Shown: in pieces, positions 30,375-40,263 of the stretch | Layout of the letters: every line of letters starts with the position of its first letter | Numbering within the stretch: position 1 is the stretch's first letter | Origin: Enoplolaimus lenunculus | Taxonomy: Eukaryota; Nematoda; Enoplea; Enoplida; Thoracostomopsidae | Length of the DNA stretch: 64,000 bases | Reading direction: 5' to 3' | Assembly: GCA_030248215.1 (NCBI GenBank) | Contig: JASANG010001656.1 | Span: 62,001-126,000 of the forward strand | Notes under the pieces: model-generated | Seen by the model: the letters and a program-made list of their open reading frames with translations, nothing else | What the model was told of the DNA's origin: nothing | The model's database searches: none | Translations under genes and position numbers: made by a program

Positions 30375-33300
30375 TCAGCAATTTTTATGCCGATGAGTCG
30401 TCCATTTATACCATTGGCGTATGATTGCTTTTAAGCTTGATTCTGCGCAAAATGTGACCAATGAAATTCCAGCGAGTATCGAACATAGCCCAAATAACCC
30501 GAAAAAATGATGCATTTGCAACGGATCTGATTTTGTACGTATGGTTTTGGGACAAATTTTGTCGTTTTTGTCGAGTTCCAACTTTACCTGAAATTGCCGT
30601 TGTGCAAAAGTTGCGCTATGGCAAACGGTAGATCGGCCAATGTTTAAACAACTGTAAATTTACAGTGAGTTGATTTTAACTCAGAATGAGTTGAATCACT
30701 TAGTCTGAGTTAGGACTATCAGAACTTCGAATTTTTGGTTGATTCAATTCATTCTCAGTTAATTAATCAGCTCACTCAGAGTCAACTCAACTCACAGTGA
30801 GAATTAACTGAGAGTGAGTTAAGGTTTACTGATATTAATTCTGAAATAACCAACTCGCTGGAGCTGAATTTATTAATCAACTCAGTGGAATTTACGGTGT
30901 AGAGCGTAAAACTAGTAAGCATAGTTCTAAGCCAAAGCGTAATAAGCTTATACCTAAGCCTGTAAGGACTAAGCATGAGCCAAAGCAAAAAATTAGTCTA
31001 AAGCAAAAGCTTTCTGTATTTTAGTCTTGCAAAAAATCGTTCCGTCTCTGATCTTTAAATGGACCGACAGATCCAACAAGATTTCATTTAGACTTTCTTG
31101 TCCAGTTTTTAAGGTTCTTAGACAACAATGTCTGTGCGTTTTCGGTCAAACTTTGACTCTTATATTTCCATTTTATTTCTGCACAAAACTTGTCATAATT
31201 CGTGTAACACCTTACACTTTAAATTCCAATGAGTTAATTAATCAACTCAGACGAAAAGTTAGTTATTTCTGAGTTAATAACAGAAAACTTTAACTCACTC
31301 TGAGTTGAGTTGATTTTTACTCTGAGTTGATTTGATTCCGGATGAATCTACTCACATGTCTGAGCTCTGAATTAAGTCTTTCAGAACTCAGAATTCTGAA
31401 TTGATTGAACTCATTCTGAGTTAAATAATCAACTCACCTGAAAATAAATCATCTTCAGATGTCTGAGCTCTGAATTAAGTCTTTCAGAACTCAGAATTCT
31501 GAATTGATTGAACTCATTGTGAGTTAAATAATCAACTCACCTGAAATTAAATCATCTCAGAGTGAGTTAATGTTTACTGTTATTAACTCAGAAATAATCG
31601 AAAATAATTAATTCCCTCTCTGAGCTGATTAATCAACTCATTGAAATTTACAGTGTGAGCGTATTCCAAAACTAAAAACAATGCACTGCAGGGTGTAAAC
31701 GAATAGCAAAAACAACGAAAACGGACAGTGATCAGAATAACAAAAACCGAACACAGATTTCGAAGTATAAAAGTTTCAAAGACAAGTTAAAGTGTACGTT
31801 TAACCCCCCGCCCCCTTACTCTGAAATTGGTTTCAACAAGCGAAACTTACATATTTTTGTTCAATTCTTTGAAGTGCATCAGTAGAACTTGACATTGCTT
31901 CATGAATCAACTGCCTCCACGGATTCGTCTTTGAAAATATAAAGCTTCGATCGTTCATCATTGGTTCACTCTCGTCAAGTATAAAATACAACGAACAATG
32001 ACCACGATTTGCAAAAATTGCTGTAAACAAAATTGCAACAAATTAATATAGCAATCGCCCTCTGGCTCCGGTAGAATTTTTGCAGGAGGTTGTGACATTT
32101 TTGGTAGTGACTTTTTGGTTTGCAATTTGTGGCCTTCGACCCGTTTTTCATAAAAAGAATACTTAAACAATTTGCCATATTTGCCAGCATTTTTATGACT
32201 TTATGCCGTTGGCAAAATTCAAGCGCTAATGCGGGGTTCACGTTACCAATTGTGCGTTTCGAACCTGGTTTGTCATCACTATGCCCACAGCTGTACACGC
32301 TAGTTTTTTTCTACCCATATGGATGCTAACAGAAAATATGATGTTATGCATAGCTAGGTTTTCGAAATATTGACCTACCCATATGGGTAGAGGCAAGATG
32401 TCTACTCGTAGCCGATACATACCAACATAATGAACCTTCAATCTTACGCTTTAAAACGGCTCAGTAAAGTGACTTTTATTTCACAAGTCCGGCTTGGTCT
32501 TTTTTTACAATATATTTTAAGAAAAATCTAAAAAATTACACTTGCCATAAATATTAGTAAAACAATCGCAATGTACCCATATGGATAACAAACCGGATAC
32601 CACTTTCCAATAGCTATAAACGTACGATACCATATGAGTAGTAGCTAGCTAACAACTTATTCATATAGGTTTATCTACCTCCTGCTATAAGTTTGAAAGT
32701 TTGAGCACCGCCTACCCTCGGTTACTTTTGACTTATGATTGAAAAATTTGTCCGGTTGGTTGCCCAATAAGATATACTGTGACGCGGGTAATTCCGTTAA
32801 GATTTAACGGCGCTGGGTGCAGTGACATCTGTACACCTGCTATGGGTAGGTGACAAAATAGGTACCAAACGCACAATTGGTAACGTGAACCCCGCATATA
32901 ACCACACATTGTGTTCATTCAAGCTTTGGCCCATGTATAGAACAGGGCCGGATCGTTTTCCGGAGGGCCTATAATAGAGTCAGTTTAAACTATAGACTAA
33001 TTTTTTTGCTTAGACTTTAGGCTTAGGCTTAGGCTTAGGAATACGCTCCTCCATACGCTTAGGCTTAGGCTTAGGCTTAGAATAGGCTCATCCATACACT
33101 TAGGCTTAGGCTTAGGCTTAGAATTAGAATAGGCTCATCCATACACTCAGGCTTAGGCTTAGGCTTAGGAATAGGCTCATCCATACGCTTAGGCTTAGGC
33201 TTAGGCTTAGAATAGGCTCATCCATACGCTTAGGCTTAGGCTTAGCTTTTAGGAATATGCTTATACTACTGTTCCGGCCCTGTTCCATACATGGGCCCAA

Positions 33301-36300
33301 GGTTTCTGTTTTGGTTTCTTGCTCGTTTCGCTTGCGACGCTTGTTTTTTTCTACATCTTACTGTTCAAAAAATCTTGACCCGGAAACGCGCTGTCAGGAT
33401 TTTGATTCAAAAACTCAAGCGCATCTTCTTGTGATTTCTTCACCACAAACGCGCCGTCAGTAGTTTCGAGGGTTCGGTTCAAATTTCTGTATCGCGCCAG
33501 ATCGGACGATTCCAAATTTTGCCAAAATACTTGTCCGTTGCTATCAGAGACAACGCTGAAAAAAAACCATAAACATTCACTGCAACATAACAGCATTTTG
33601 TGATGAAATAGGCATCAACTATAGTTCTAGCGATCAGTAGCGGCACTCACGCTGTGTAGTTTATTAGGCTCATCTTGCGAAGAGTTTCACTTTACTTTAA
33701 GTGGTGTTACACCGCCTGATGCGCTTTAGACGCAGTCACGAGCCTCAAAATTCTACAAAATCCATTCAAGGTTTATCAAACATTAATTTTAACGACAGCG
33801 TTGTTGTATTTTTGAAATTTCAAATTTCAATCAGCACCAGTTCAGTGTAAATTTCAGTGAGTTGATTTTAATTCAGAATGAGTCGAATACGCTCAACAGT
33901 TTGAGCTTTGAATTAAAAGGCTTTCAGAACTTGGAATTCTGAATTGAAGTGACTCATTTTAAGTTAATTAACAAACTCATCCGGAATTAGATCAGATCAG
34001 AGTGAGTTAATATTTACTGTTATTAAGTCAGAAATAACTTATTCTTTCTCTGAGTTGATTTTTCAAGTGGTCCGGCTTAGGCTTAGGCTTAGGTACAGGC
34101 TCATTGTTACGCTTAGGCTTAGGATAAGGCTTGTGCTTAGGTTTAGAAATATGCTTATACTACTGTTCCGGCCCTGTTCTATACATTGGCCAATTTGTTC
34201 CATCGCGGGTTCCTAAAATCTTACCGGTATCGCTTTTCAGCGACTGCTTGAGTTAATTCTTCAAGATTATTAAACGGATCTGATGGTGTATTTCGCATCA
34301 GCGCGTAAATCAAACCAGAATCATAAAAAGTACTCAATATAAACGCCGTAAATCCAAGAACGAGTAGCGCAATTCGGCCAGAAATTACGTTTTTTCGCGG
34401 TGCCGCGGCAAACTGATCCAATAACAGTGTTATCGCTGACCATGCGCTCTGAAAACAAATGAATAAAAATATTATTATTAATGCATCGTTCACAATTATT
34501 TTTACGCTCAGCACAAACAAAAACAAAACATTTGTGTAGTTCGTAATTTTTCATATCTCAAAAAAATATGATTATTTGTCAATAGTTTTTTTTATAAAAA
34601 TCTCTTACATCTGAAAGACAGCTTTTGCTTAAATTTATTATGATTTTACCAGCTAGTAATTATGACTCATAATCGATGTTTTAATATCCGGTTTATTTCA
34701 GTGGTAAACGCATCAGTGAACGAGTAGGCCATTACGATGAATTTTCAGGAATCGCTCCGTTCCGTACTGCATTAACCTACGTCCATATTCTCAAATGTGT
34801 ATAGCAACGATCATCCGTTAAGTTTTCAAACTCGTTAAATGTTTGCAGTTACTGAACTCAAAACAAGATCAAAAGTAAAGCAATTAAAGTGCAAAAAATA
34901 TGCCAAATTTTGAGCCTCAGCATACACTGGTTCAAAAGTATTACCAAGACTTATCACTAAGTCGGTGATACGTGCTATACACATTTGAGAATACAGGGTC
35001 CTAGGCTTACATCAATACGCACGGGACGTCCAGATCCATGATATTTCATGTTTTTAACAACTGATGCCGCTACCAAGCACACCGCGAGTATTATTATGGA
35101 TATCGCTGCAAGTTGCCAAATTATCGCACTGAAGACCTGAAATAAACTGTCAAACTATGCATCGGTTCTAAATTCGGTACAGGTACCGTAGCCAGAGGGG
35201 CCTATGGGGCGCTAAGCCACCCTGCAAGCATTGAATAAAATTAATTGCGACCAACACTATAAGGTAAGACCAAGAGTGCATAATACAACAGTGTTCAACT
35301 CTTGAGGTTCCACACGGTACACCCCGCATGCGATGCATTTTTAACCGACCCCCTTATTTAGAGAGGGGTACAACCTGTATAAACCTTGCACTGCCTATGG
35401 TATGTGGCATAAAAAATGCCACGCTTTTAGTTTAATTTAGGGGTATTGCATGTGACATCGACTCCCACGTCTAAATAAAAGGGAGTCGGCCAAACACGCA
35501 ACGCCCGGTGGAATATTTTGTACCATGACGAACCCCAAAAATTGCATACTCTTATATCATACACTCTTGGTAAGATTGAGATAAGTTGCAGATCAAGAAC
35601 GTTTTTTGTGGGCGTGCGATATATAAACAATGAAAAAAAAAGCTTGCAAGCATTACGAACGAGAAGTTGCCCGTAAGTCAAGTACAAAATGGTAGGGCGG
35701 GAACGGTAGTATAAGTATATTCCTAAGCCTAAGCCTAAGCCTAAGACTAAGCCTAAGCGCATGAATGAGCCTATTCCTTAGCCTAAGCCTAAGCCTAAGC
35801 ATAAGCCTAAGCAAAAAATTTGTCTAAAGCCTAAACTGACTTTGTTTTAGCCCCTTCGGAAAACAATCCGGCCCTGTTCCACACATGGGCTGGTACACCT
35901 AATTGAATGAGGCTAAAATACAGCAACAGTCGCTTTTATAAGACTATCCATCCAAGTTTATAGCTGTTGCTGTCGAAAATAAAAATAAAAGAAAGCCCTA
36001 TTCACACGTGCACGTCTTTGCTGCGAGAATTTGCAGCTGCAAATTGCATGTTTAAGCTGCATTTTTTCATCAGCCAATAAGAAAACGGCTACAATAAATT
36101 CAGTGAACTTGGTTATTCACGCATGTTACCTAAATTTCTAGCTATGATTTTTAATGAATTATTTGCAGTTGCAAGTTTCTCGAACAGGATTTTAAACAAA
36201 ACTTGCAATTGCAAGTTGCAGCTGTAAGTTCTCGCAGCAAAAACTTGCACGTGCGAATAGGGCTTTAACTTCAAAGTCATACCGATTGAAGTAATGCTGC

Positions 36301-38597
36301 TGATTCGAAATTCATTCGTTCGCTACGTTTCTGCAAAATAAATCCCCAAAAACTGCTCTGATATGGTATTGTGTCTGCGTAGGCAAAATGTTGAAGCCGA
36401 TATTCGCTATACATATAAAATACACATGGCGTATCGATTTCTTCACGCTTGACCATTCCAAGGACACCAGAATCCGCAGTTATGCCCCAGTCATCAATCA
36501 CTCCTAACGGCACCAGCTCGTAAGATACGTTCAACCAGCGAACGAGATGCATTATAAACTCAAAATCAAGGCCTAAAACCAGGAACCGTATTCTCAAATG
36601 TGTGTAGCACCTATCTCTGTGGGACTGATATTTATTTGGTCTCTGCAGGGGTTACCCCCTGTTATCGGTTACGGACTGTTATCTATTTTTAACCCACGCT
36701 CCGCCACCCTTCGTTACTGATATATGTCCGGTACTGCAACTATCCGTTGATTTAAACTTTTATTTGTCGTGTGTCATAGCTTGAGCGATCATGCAAAGTA
36801 ATTCGTTGGAATGTACTTTCAAAATTTAAGTACGCTTGAAAGTTTTGAACTCAAATTATTTGGTTATGGAGTCATTATGCGCTACAATTAGTGTAGCACC
36901 TATCTCTGTGGAACTGATATTTATTTGGTCTCTGCAGGGGGTACCCCCTGTTATCGGTTACGGACTGTTATCTATTTTTAACCCACGCTCCGCCACCCTT
37001 TGTTACTGATATATGTCCGGTACTGCAACTATCCGTTGATTTAAACTTTTATTTGTCGTGTGTCATAGCTTGAGCGATCATGCAAGGTAATTCGTTGGAA
37101 TGTACTTTCAAAATTTAAGTACGCTTGAAAGTTTTGAACTCAAATTATTTGCTCATGGAGTCATTATGCGCTACAATTAGGGATATTTGACATTTATAGA
37201 CTCTAATTAGGGTTGAGGGACTCTATCCGCTTACGGACTGTTATTAGAGATACGGACTCCTATTGATTGGGACTCAAAAGGTGGACTCCCCTCTTATTAC
37301 TTCCCTCTTATTTTGGTGACCACAGTGTCAGTCTAGGTAGGAACCGGGACATCAGACCTTTCTACTAAGCAGCTGGAAAAGCGATTCTCCGGATCGGGGA
37401 TCGGACTGTCAGCATACCGATCCTTAATCGAACATTGTACCAGTGCGCCACGCAGCCCGCCTCTCCAACTGCATTTTTCGTCGACTATATGTGTTGATCG
37501 TACGCTGCCAGCAAGCATACACCACGATGTGCATTGCATTTATTGCATATGCACTAGGATAAGCATGTCTCACGTGCTTACATTTCCTTATTTTCAACAA
37601 GGTCGTCCTTGACCGTCCATCTTATTTTCGACTAGGATACCGTGCTCATAGCGCGGCAATTTCCCATTGCTCTCACGGCGTAGCCCCCATGTCAGTTTGG
37701 GTAGGAACCCGGACATCAGATCTTTCTACTAATCAGATGGAAAAGCGGGCCTCCTGAGTGGGGATTGAACTCTCAGCCTACGGATCCTTATGCGAATATG
37801 GCGTTCAATTTATCGAACTACGGCAGCTGCGGATCTCAAACTTTGTTCACAAGGATTTCAACAGAACATATTAAGTGTTCAAAGGATTGAAACTCATCAT
37901 TCCCTGATTCTAAATATTACAAGATATATCACCAGCTTGTGACGGATACTATTTCAATTTACGAATATGGTTTAATAGACAAAAGCAACATTTTTAACGG
38001 GTTATCAAATAGTACTTCAGTTCGATGCTGATTTGCTCATACAAAGCTCGTTTTTTGTTTGTAAACAACTTAATGGAAAATTTTTTTATATCAAATTATT
38101 TGCACGAAATATCTTTAGCTTTTCTTAATATAGTAAAACGTAGATTTATCTCGAAGCTGAAACTATGACCCGAAAAAACTTGACCCCGTTCGGCCCATGT
38201 ATAGAACTGGGCCGGAACAGTAGTGTAAGCATATTTCTAAGTCTAAGCCTAAGCGTATGGATGAGCCTATTCTTAAGTCTAAGCCTAAGCCTAAACAAAA
38301 AAAATTAGTCTAAAGCTTAAACTGACTCTAGTATAGCCCCTCCAGAAAACGATCCGATCCGGCCCTGTTCTATACATGGGCGTTGTTTTCTATACAGAAT
38401 GTAGCCAGTTGCACAGTTCTTGCAAATACAATATTCAACAATATTGTTTTAGTAATTGTGATGTATAAAATGCAGTTTTACCTGGATATGGGCATGATTT
38501 TTCGTCCCATTCGTACGATATGCTTATACATGGATTGACGTATGGCGCATATTGCGTAACACCAAGTTTAATCGGCCGATTTGGAACTGGATTTCCA
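30375..38597 (-). CDS. Divergent ionotropic glutamate receptor C (7 exons visible)
   Basis: Exons on the minus strand: 38597-38482 (LGVTQYAPYVNPCIS), 36572-36283 (S1 with SEYR arginine), 35136-35011 (M1, VFSAIIWQLAAISIII), 34448-34225 (pore loop LLLDQF and M3 with FYDSGLIYALM), 33555-33362 (S2, DSNGQVFWQ), 32020-31851 (FILDESEP, S2 end) and 30587-30375 (M4, FFGLFGLCSILAGISLV, stop). Lengths 116, 290, 126, 224 and 170 match paralogues B and D exactly, and all phases agree, giving about 444 residues. The role is as for gene B: a ligand-gated membrane channel of unknown ligand without a visible amino-terminal domain. A minus-strand ATG run at 38695-38636 encodes a signal-peptide-like stretch just upstream, but its donor is in the wrong phase for a direct join. 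A type-F MITE ends 10 bases from the M1 exon donor. The gene is convergent with B and in tandem with D. Confidence 0.86.
30651..30899. mobile_element. Type-M1 mariner-like MITE
   Basis: ACTGTAAATTTACAGTGAGT left and CAGTGGAATTTACGGTGT right; in the last intron of iGluR C. Confidence 0.8.
30905..31062. mobile_element. Type-T MITE, left end lost
   Basis: Telomere-like CTAAGCC words then the right end CGTCTCTGATCTTTAAATGG. Confidence 0.65.
31215..31655. mobile_element. Type-M1 MITE with a 105-bp internal tandem duplication
   Basis: CACTTTAAATTCCAATGAG to ATTGAAATTTACAGTG. ATGTCTGAGCTCTGAATTAA recurs 105 bp apart (31355 and 31460), making this copy about 440 bp instead of about 255. Confidence 0.85.
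32230..32896. mobile_element. 667-bp PIF/Harbinger-like MITE
   Basis: TIRs TGCGGGGTTCACGTTACCAA + TTGTGCG and their inverse; TAA left, TAT right. The interior has repeated CCCATATGG and CATATGGGTA palindromes. Intron of iGluR C. Confidence 0.85.
32938..33297. mobile_element. Type-T MITE with five long TTAGGC blocks
   Basis: GGCCCATGTATAGAACAGGG and CCCTGTTCCATACATGGGCC; TSD CAAGCTTT/CAAGGTTT (7 of 8). The core has a TTAGGCTTAGGCTTAGG + AATAGGCTCATCCATACGC module repeated five to six times. It begins 40 bp after the Harbinger-like MITE. Confidence 0.93.
33842..34066. mobile_element. Type-M1 MITE, right end lost
   Basis: CAGTGTAAATTTCAGTGAGT and GAGTTGATT-type words, joined directly to a truncated type-T element. 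Confidence 0.7.
34070..34191. mobile_element. Type-T MITE, left end lost
   Basis: TTAGGC blocks, then CTGTTCCGGCCCTGTTCTAT and ACATTGGCC. Confidence 0.7.
34781..35000. mobile_element. Type-F MITE abutting the M1 exon donor of iGluR C
   Basis: GTCCATATTCTCAAATGTGT left, ACACATTTGAGAATACAGG right. The donor GT is at 35010-35009, so only about 10 intron bases separate them. Confidence 0.82.
35271..35571. mobile_element. Type-J MITE (CAAGAGTGCATAATACA termini)
   Basis: CCAAGAGTGCATAATACAAC left and ATATCATACACTCTTGG right, both flanked by TAAGA. The inner AACGCAACGCCCGGTGG is typical of the family. Relatives at 47430-47990, 51224-51505, 58029-58252 and 61425-61745. Confidence 0.75.
35690..35891. 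mobile_element. Type-T MITE
   Basis: Left GGTAGGGCGGGAACGGTAG (degraded), right GGCCCTGTTCCACACATGGGC, with CCTAAGCC blocks. Confidence 0.8.
35991..36267. mobile_element. Type-P MITE (AAGCCCTATTCACACGTGCA)
   Basis: AAGCCCTATTCACACGTGCA left and its inverse TGCACGTGCGAATAGGGCTT right; the arms also pair as TTTGCTGCGAGAA/TTCTCGCAGCAAA. It ends 16 bases from an iGluR C exon. Confidence 0.82.
36602..37326. mobile_element. Type-M2 MITE with tandem duplication of its left part
   Basis: GTGTAGCACCTATCTCTGTG followed by the M2 interior occurs at 36602 and again 289 bp later. Only the second copy runs to an M2-like right end (CCCTCTTATTTTGGTGAC). The M2 left terminus is replaced by type-F-like sequence. 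Confidence 0.75.
37327..37556 (-). mobile_element. tRNA-derived SINE, family 2
   Basis: Minus strand: GGCTGCGTGGCGCACTGG (A box region), CAGTCCGATCCCCGATCC (B box region), body CTTTTCCAGCTGCTTAGTAG and tail CCGGTTCCTACC. Copies at 37690-37850 and 62775-62990. Confidence 0.7.
37690..37850 (-). mobile_element. tRNA-derived SINE, family 2
   Basis: Same tail GGGTAGGAACCCGGACATC (plus-strand view) and B-box-like GGGGATTGAACTCTC. Confidence 0.65.
38192..38381. mobile_element. Type-T MITE
   Basis: GGCCCATGTATAGAACTGGG and CCCTGTTCTATACATGGGC ends; three CCTAAGCC blocks. TSD not clear. Confidence 0.85.
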
Positions 38598-38635
38598 CTG
38601 AAATTTTGACCGTCGTTTGTGATATGTCCTTAGAC

Positions 38636-38695
38636 TTGTTTGGAAGAACAGAACAAAGAAAACATCAGGATATAATATTTCGCTTTGAGCAGCAT
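38636..38695 (-). CDS. Possible signal-peptide exon upstream of iGluR C
   Basis: Minus-strand ATG at 38695 encodes MLLKAKYYILMFSLFCSSKQ, followed by a GTCTAAG donor-like site. It lies only 38 nt from the first clear exon of gene C and looks like a signal peptide. The candidate donor is phase 0, while the next exon needs phase 2, so a direct join does not work. It is either chance or one of two missing exons. Confidence 0.22.
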
Positions 38696-38898
38696 AATTT
38701 TGTCTATTCGTTTTTGTGAGCGAGCGATTCGAGCGAGTAAATATTTTTTGACATCAGCAGAGTGATTCTACAGCCTATAGATGTCCCTGTTTTGAGTCTG
38801 TCCAAGATCTTTAGATGGATATATTTCTTTGTCTCTTGTTAATACGTCTCTTGAAGCAAATTTAGTCGATTATTTACTGTTTTTAACTTTTACTGATT

Positions 38899-39116
38899 AG
38901 CCAATGCAAAGAACAGGGCGGAACAGTATTATATACACATTCCTAAGCGTAAGTCTAAGCCTAAGCCTAACCCTAAGCGTAAGAATGAGCACATTCCTAA
39001 GCCTAAGCCTAAGCCTAAGCCTAAGCGTACGCTAAGCAAAAAATTAGTCTAAAGCTTCAGCTTACTCTATTGTAGTCCCACAGAAAGACCTTTCGCCCCT
39101 GATCTTTACATGAACC
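38899..39116. mobile_element. Type-T MITE
   Basis: AGCCAATGCAAAGAACAGGG left and CCCCTGATCTTTACATGAACC-like right; CCTAAGCC runs inside. Confidence 0.8.
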
Positions 39117-39221
39117 ATTATACTAATTTTTTTGGCAATAACGCAACATACTCAGTTGCATGTTCTTGTCTACAATCAGTACCCACTAATTGAGAAACTC
39201 CACGTTATACTTGTTTGCAGG

Positions 39222-39540
39222 GAGTAAACGTATATCCGTTTCGGCCCAAAAATCAACGTCCGGTTCCGTTTCCGCTATAGAAATAACAACAATCCGCTAG
39301 TCTTACGCCTAAAATTAGTTGTAAATCACGTATATGGCGTGTAATTTTTCATTTCATGAGCTGCATTGGTTGAATTTGAAATGAACCTATCTACATTCAT
39401 TCACGATTTTCAAAATTAAGGAATGTCCGTAATTTTATTGTCAATTGTACTGGCAAAAAAATTAAAAACATCATTGAAACTTTTATATTTCAATGTTCAT
39501 TTTCCGGTTCCGTTATTCATACTATCCGTTGGCATCCTGC
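39222..39540. mobile_element. Type-V MITE
   Basis: GCAGGGAGTAAACGTATATC left, CCGTTGGCATCCTGC right. Confidence 0.65.
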
Positions 39541-39660
39541 TTGCATTAATGTTTAAACTCACTTGATCATTTGCATAACGAATACACCAGCTTGTTATTT
39601 CATACACTTTGCCTGCAATTTTAGTTTATAGTATATACAAGCTAAAAGGTCTACAATTAG

Positions 39661-39879
39661 GGTTCATATTATCATACGTTTGTAGTACCTATCAACAGTT
39701 GGTGTTAGGTCTTGTAACTTTCGAACCAGCGAATGCTGAGGCTCAAAATTCTGCACTTTTCGAATTTGACGTGCTTTGCTCTTGTAGCATGTTTGCGGTC
39801 AGCAAGCGCAATGGTTAGTGAGTTTGAAAACCAATTACTAACTGATGATAGTTGCTATACACATTTAAGAATATGGGCC
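39661..39879. mobile_element. Type-F MITE
   Basis: ATCATACGTTTGTAGTACC left (degraded), GTTGCTATACACATTTAAGA right; the interior AATGCTGAGGCTCAAAATTC matches other copies. Confidence 0.72.
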
Positions 39880-40263
39880 TACAAAAGGACGAGGAAGAGT
39901 ACCAAAAGCGCCGCCACGTTCGGGATAAGGTTACTGAGCTAGCTCTATGCTTCAGTTTGGATATTTACTGAACACGATAGTGTTCATATATATGATTCGC
40001 GCATCTCAAGCGCGTATTTTCAGTTTAGTTCGCATGTTGGTGCTCAAGTAATATCAGACCTGTATCGTTTAAATTTTGTACACTGGTATCCTGACACGTA
40101 GGGAATATTTGTGCCAAAGGATTTCGCAAACCAGTGTGGTCTTCAATAGTTACGGTCAAAAAACTCCTTACAGAAAGTGCACGAAATTTTTCATTTTGGT
40201 TCAACACTTTTTACACGTTAGCTATGTAATTTTACGATTATAACTTTCACCACTTTATAGAGC

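Noticed and set aside
33000-33260. TTAGGC runs as a chromosome end or healed break
   Set aside because: The runs are short, flanked by inverted repeats and an 8-bp duplication, and appear in both orientations, which fits transposon cargo better than telomere.
40025-40207. Minus-strand frame upstream of iGluR C as its first exon
   Set aside because: It lacks an ATG in that frame, no donor fits the phase needed, and no matching sequence is seen upstream of B or D.
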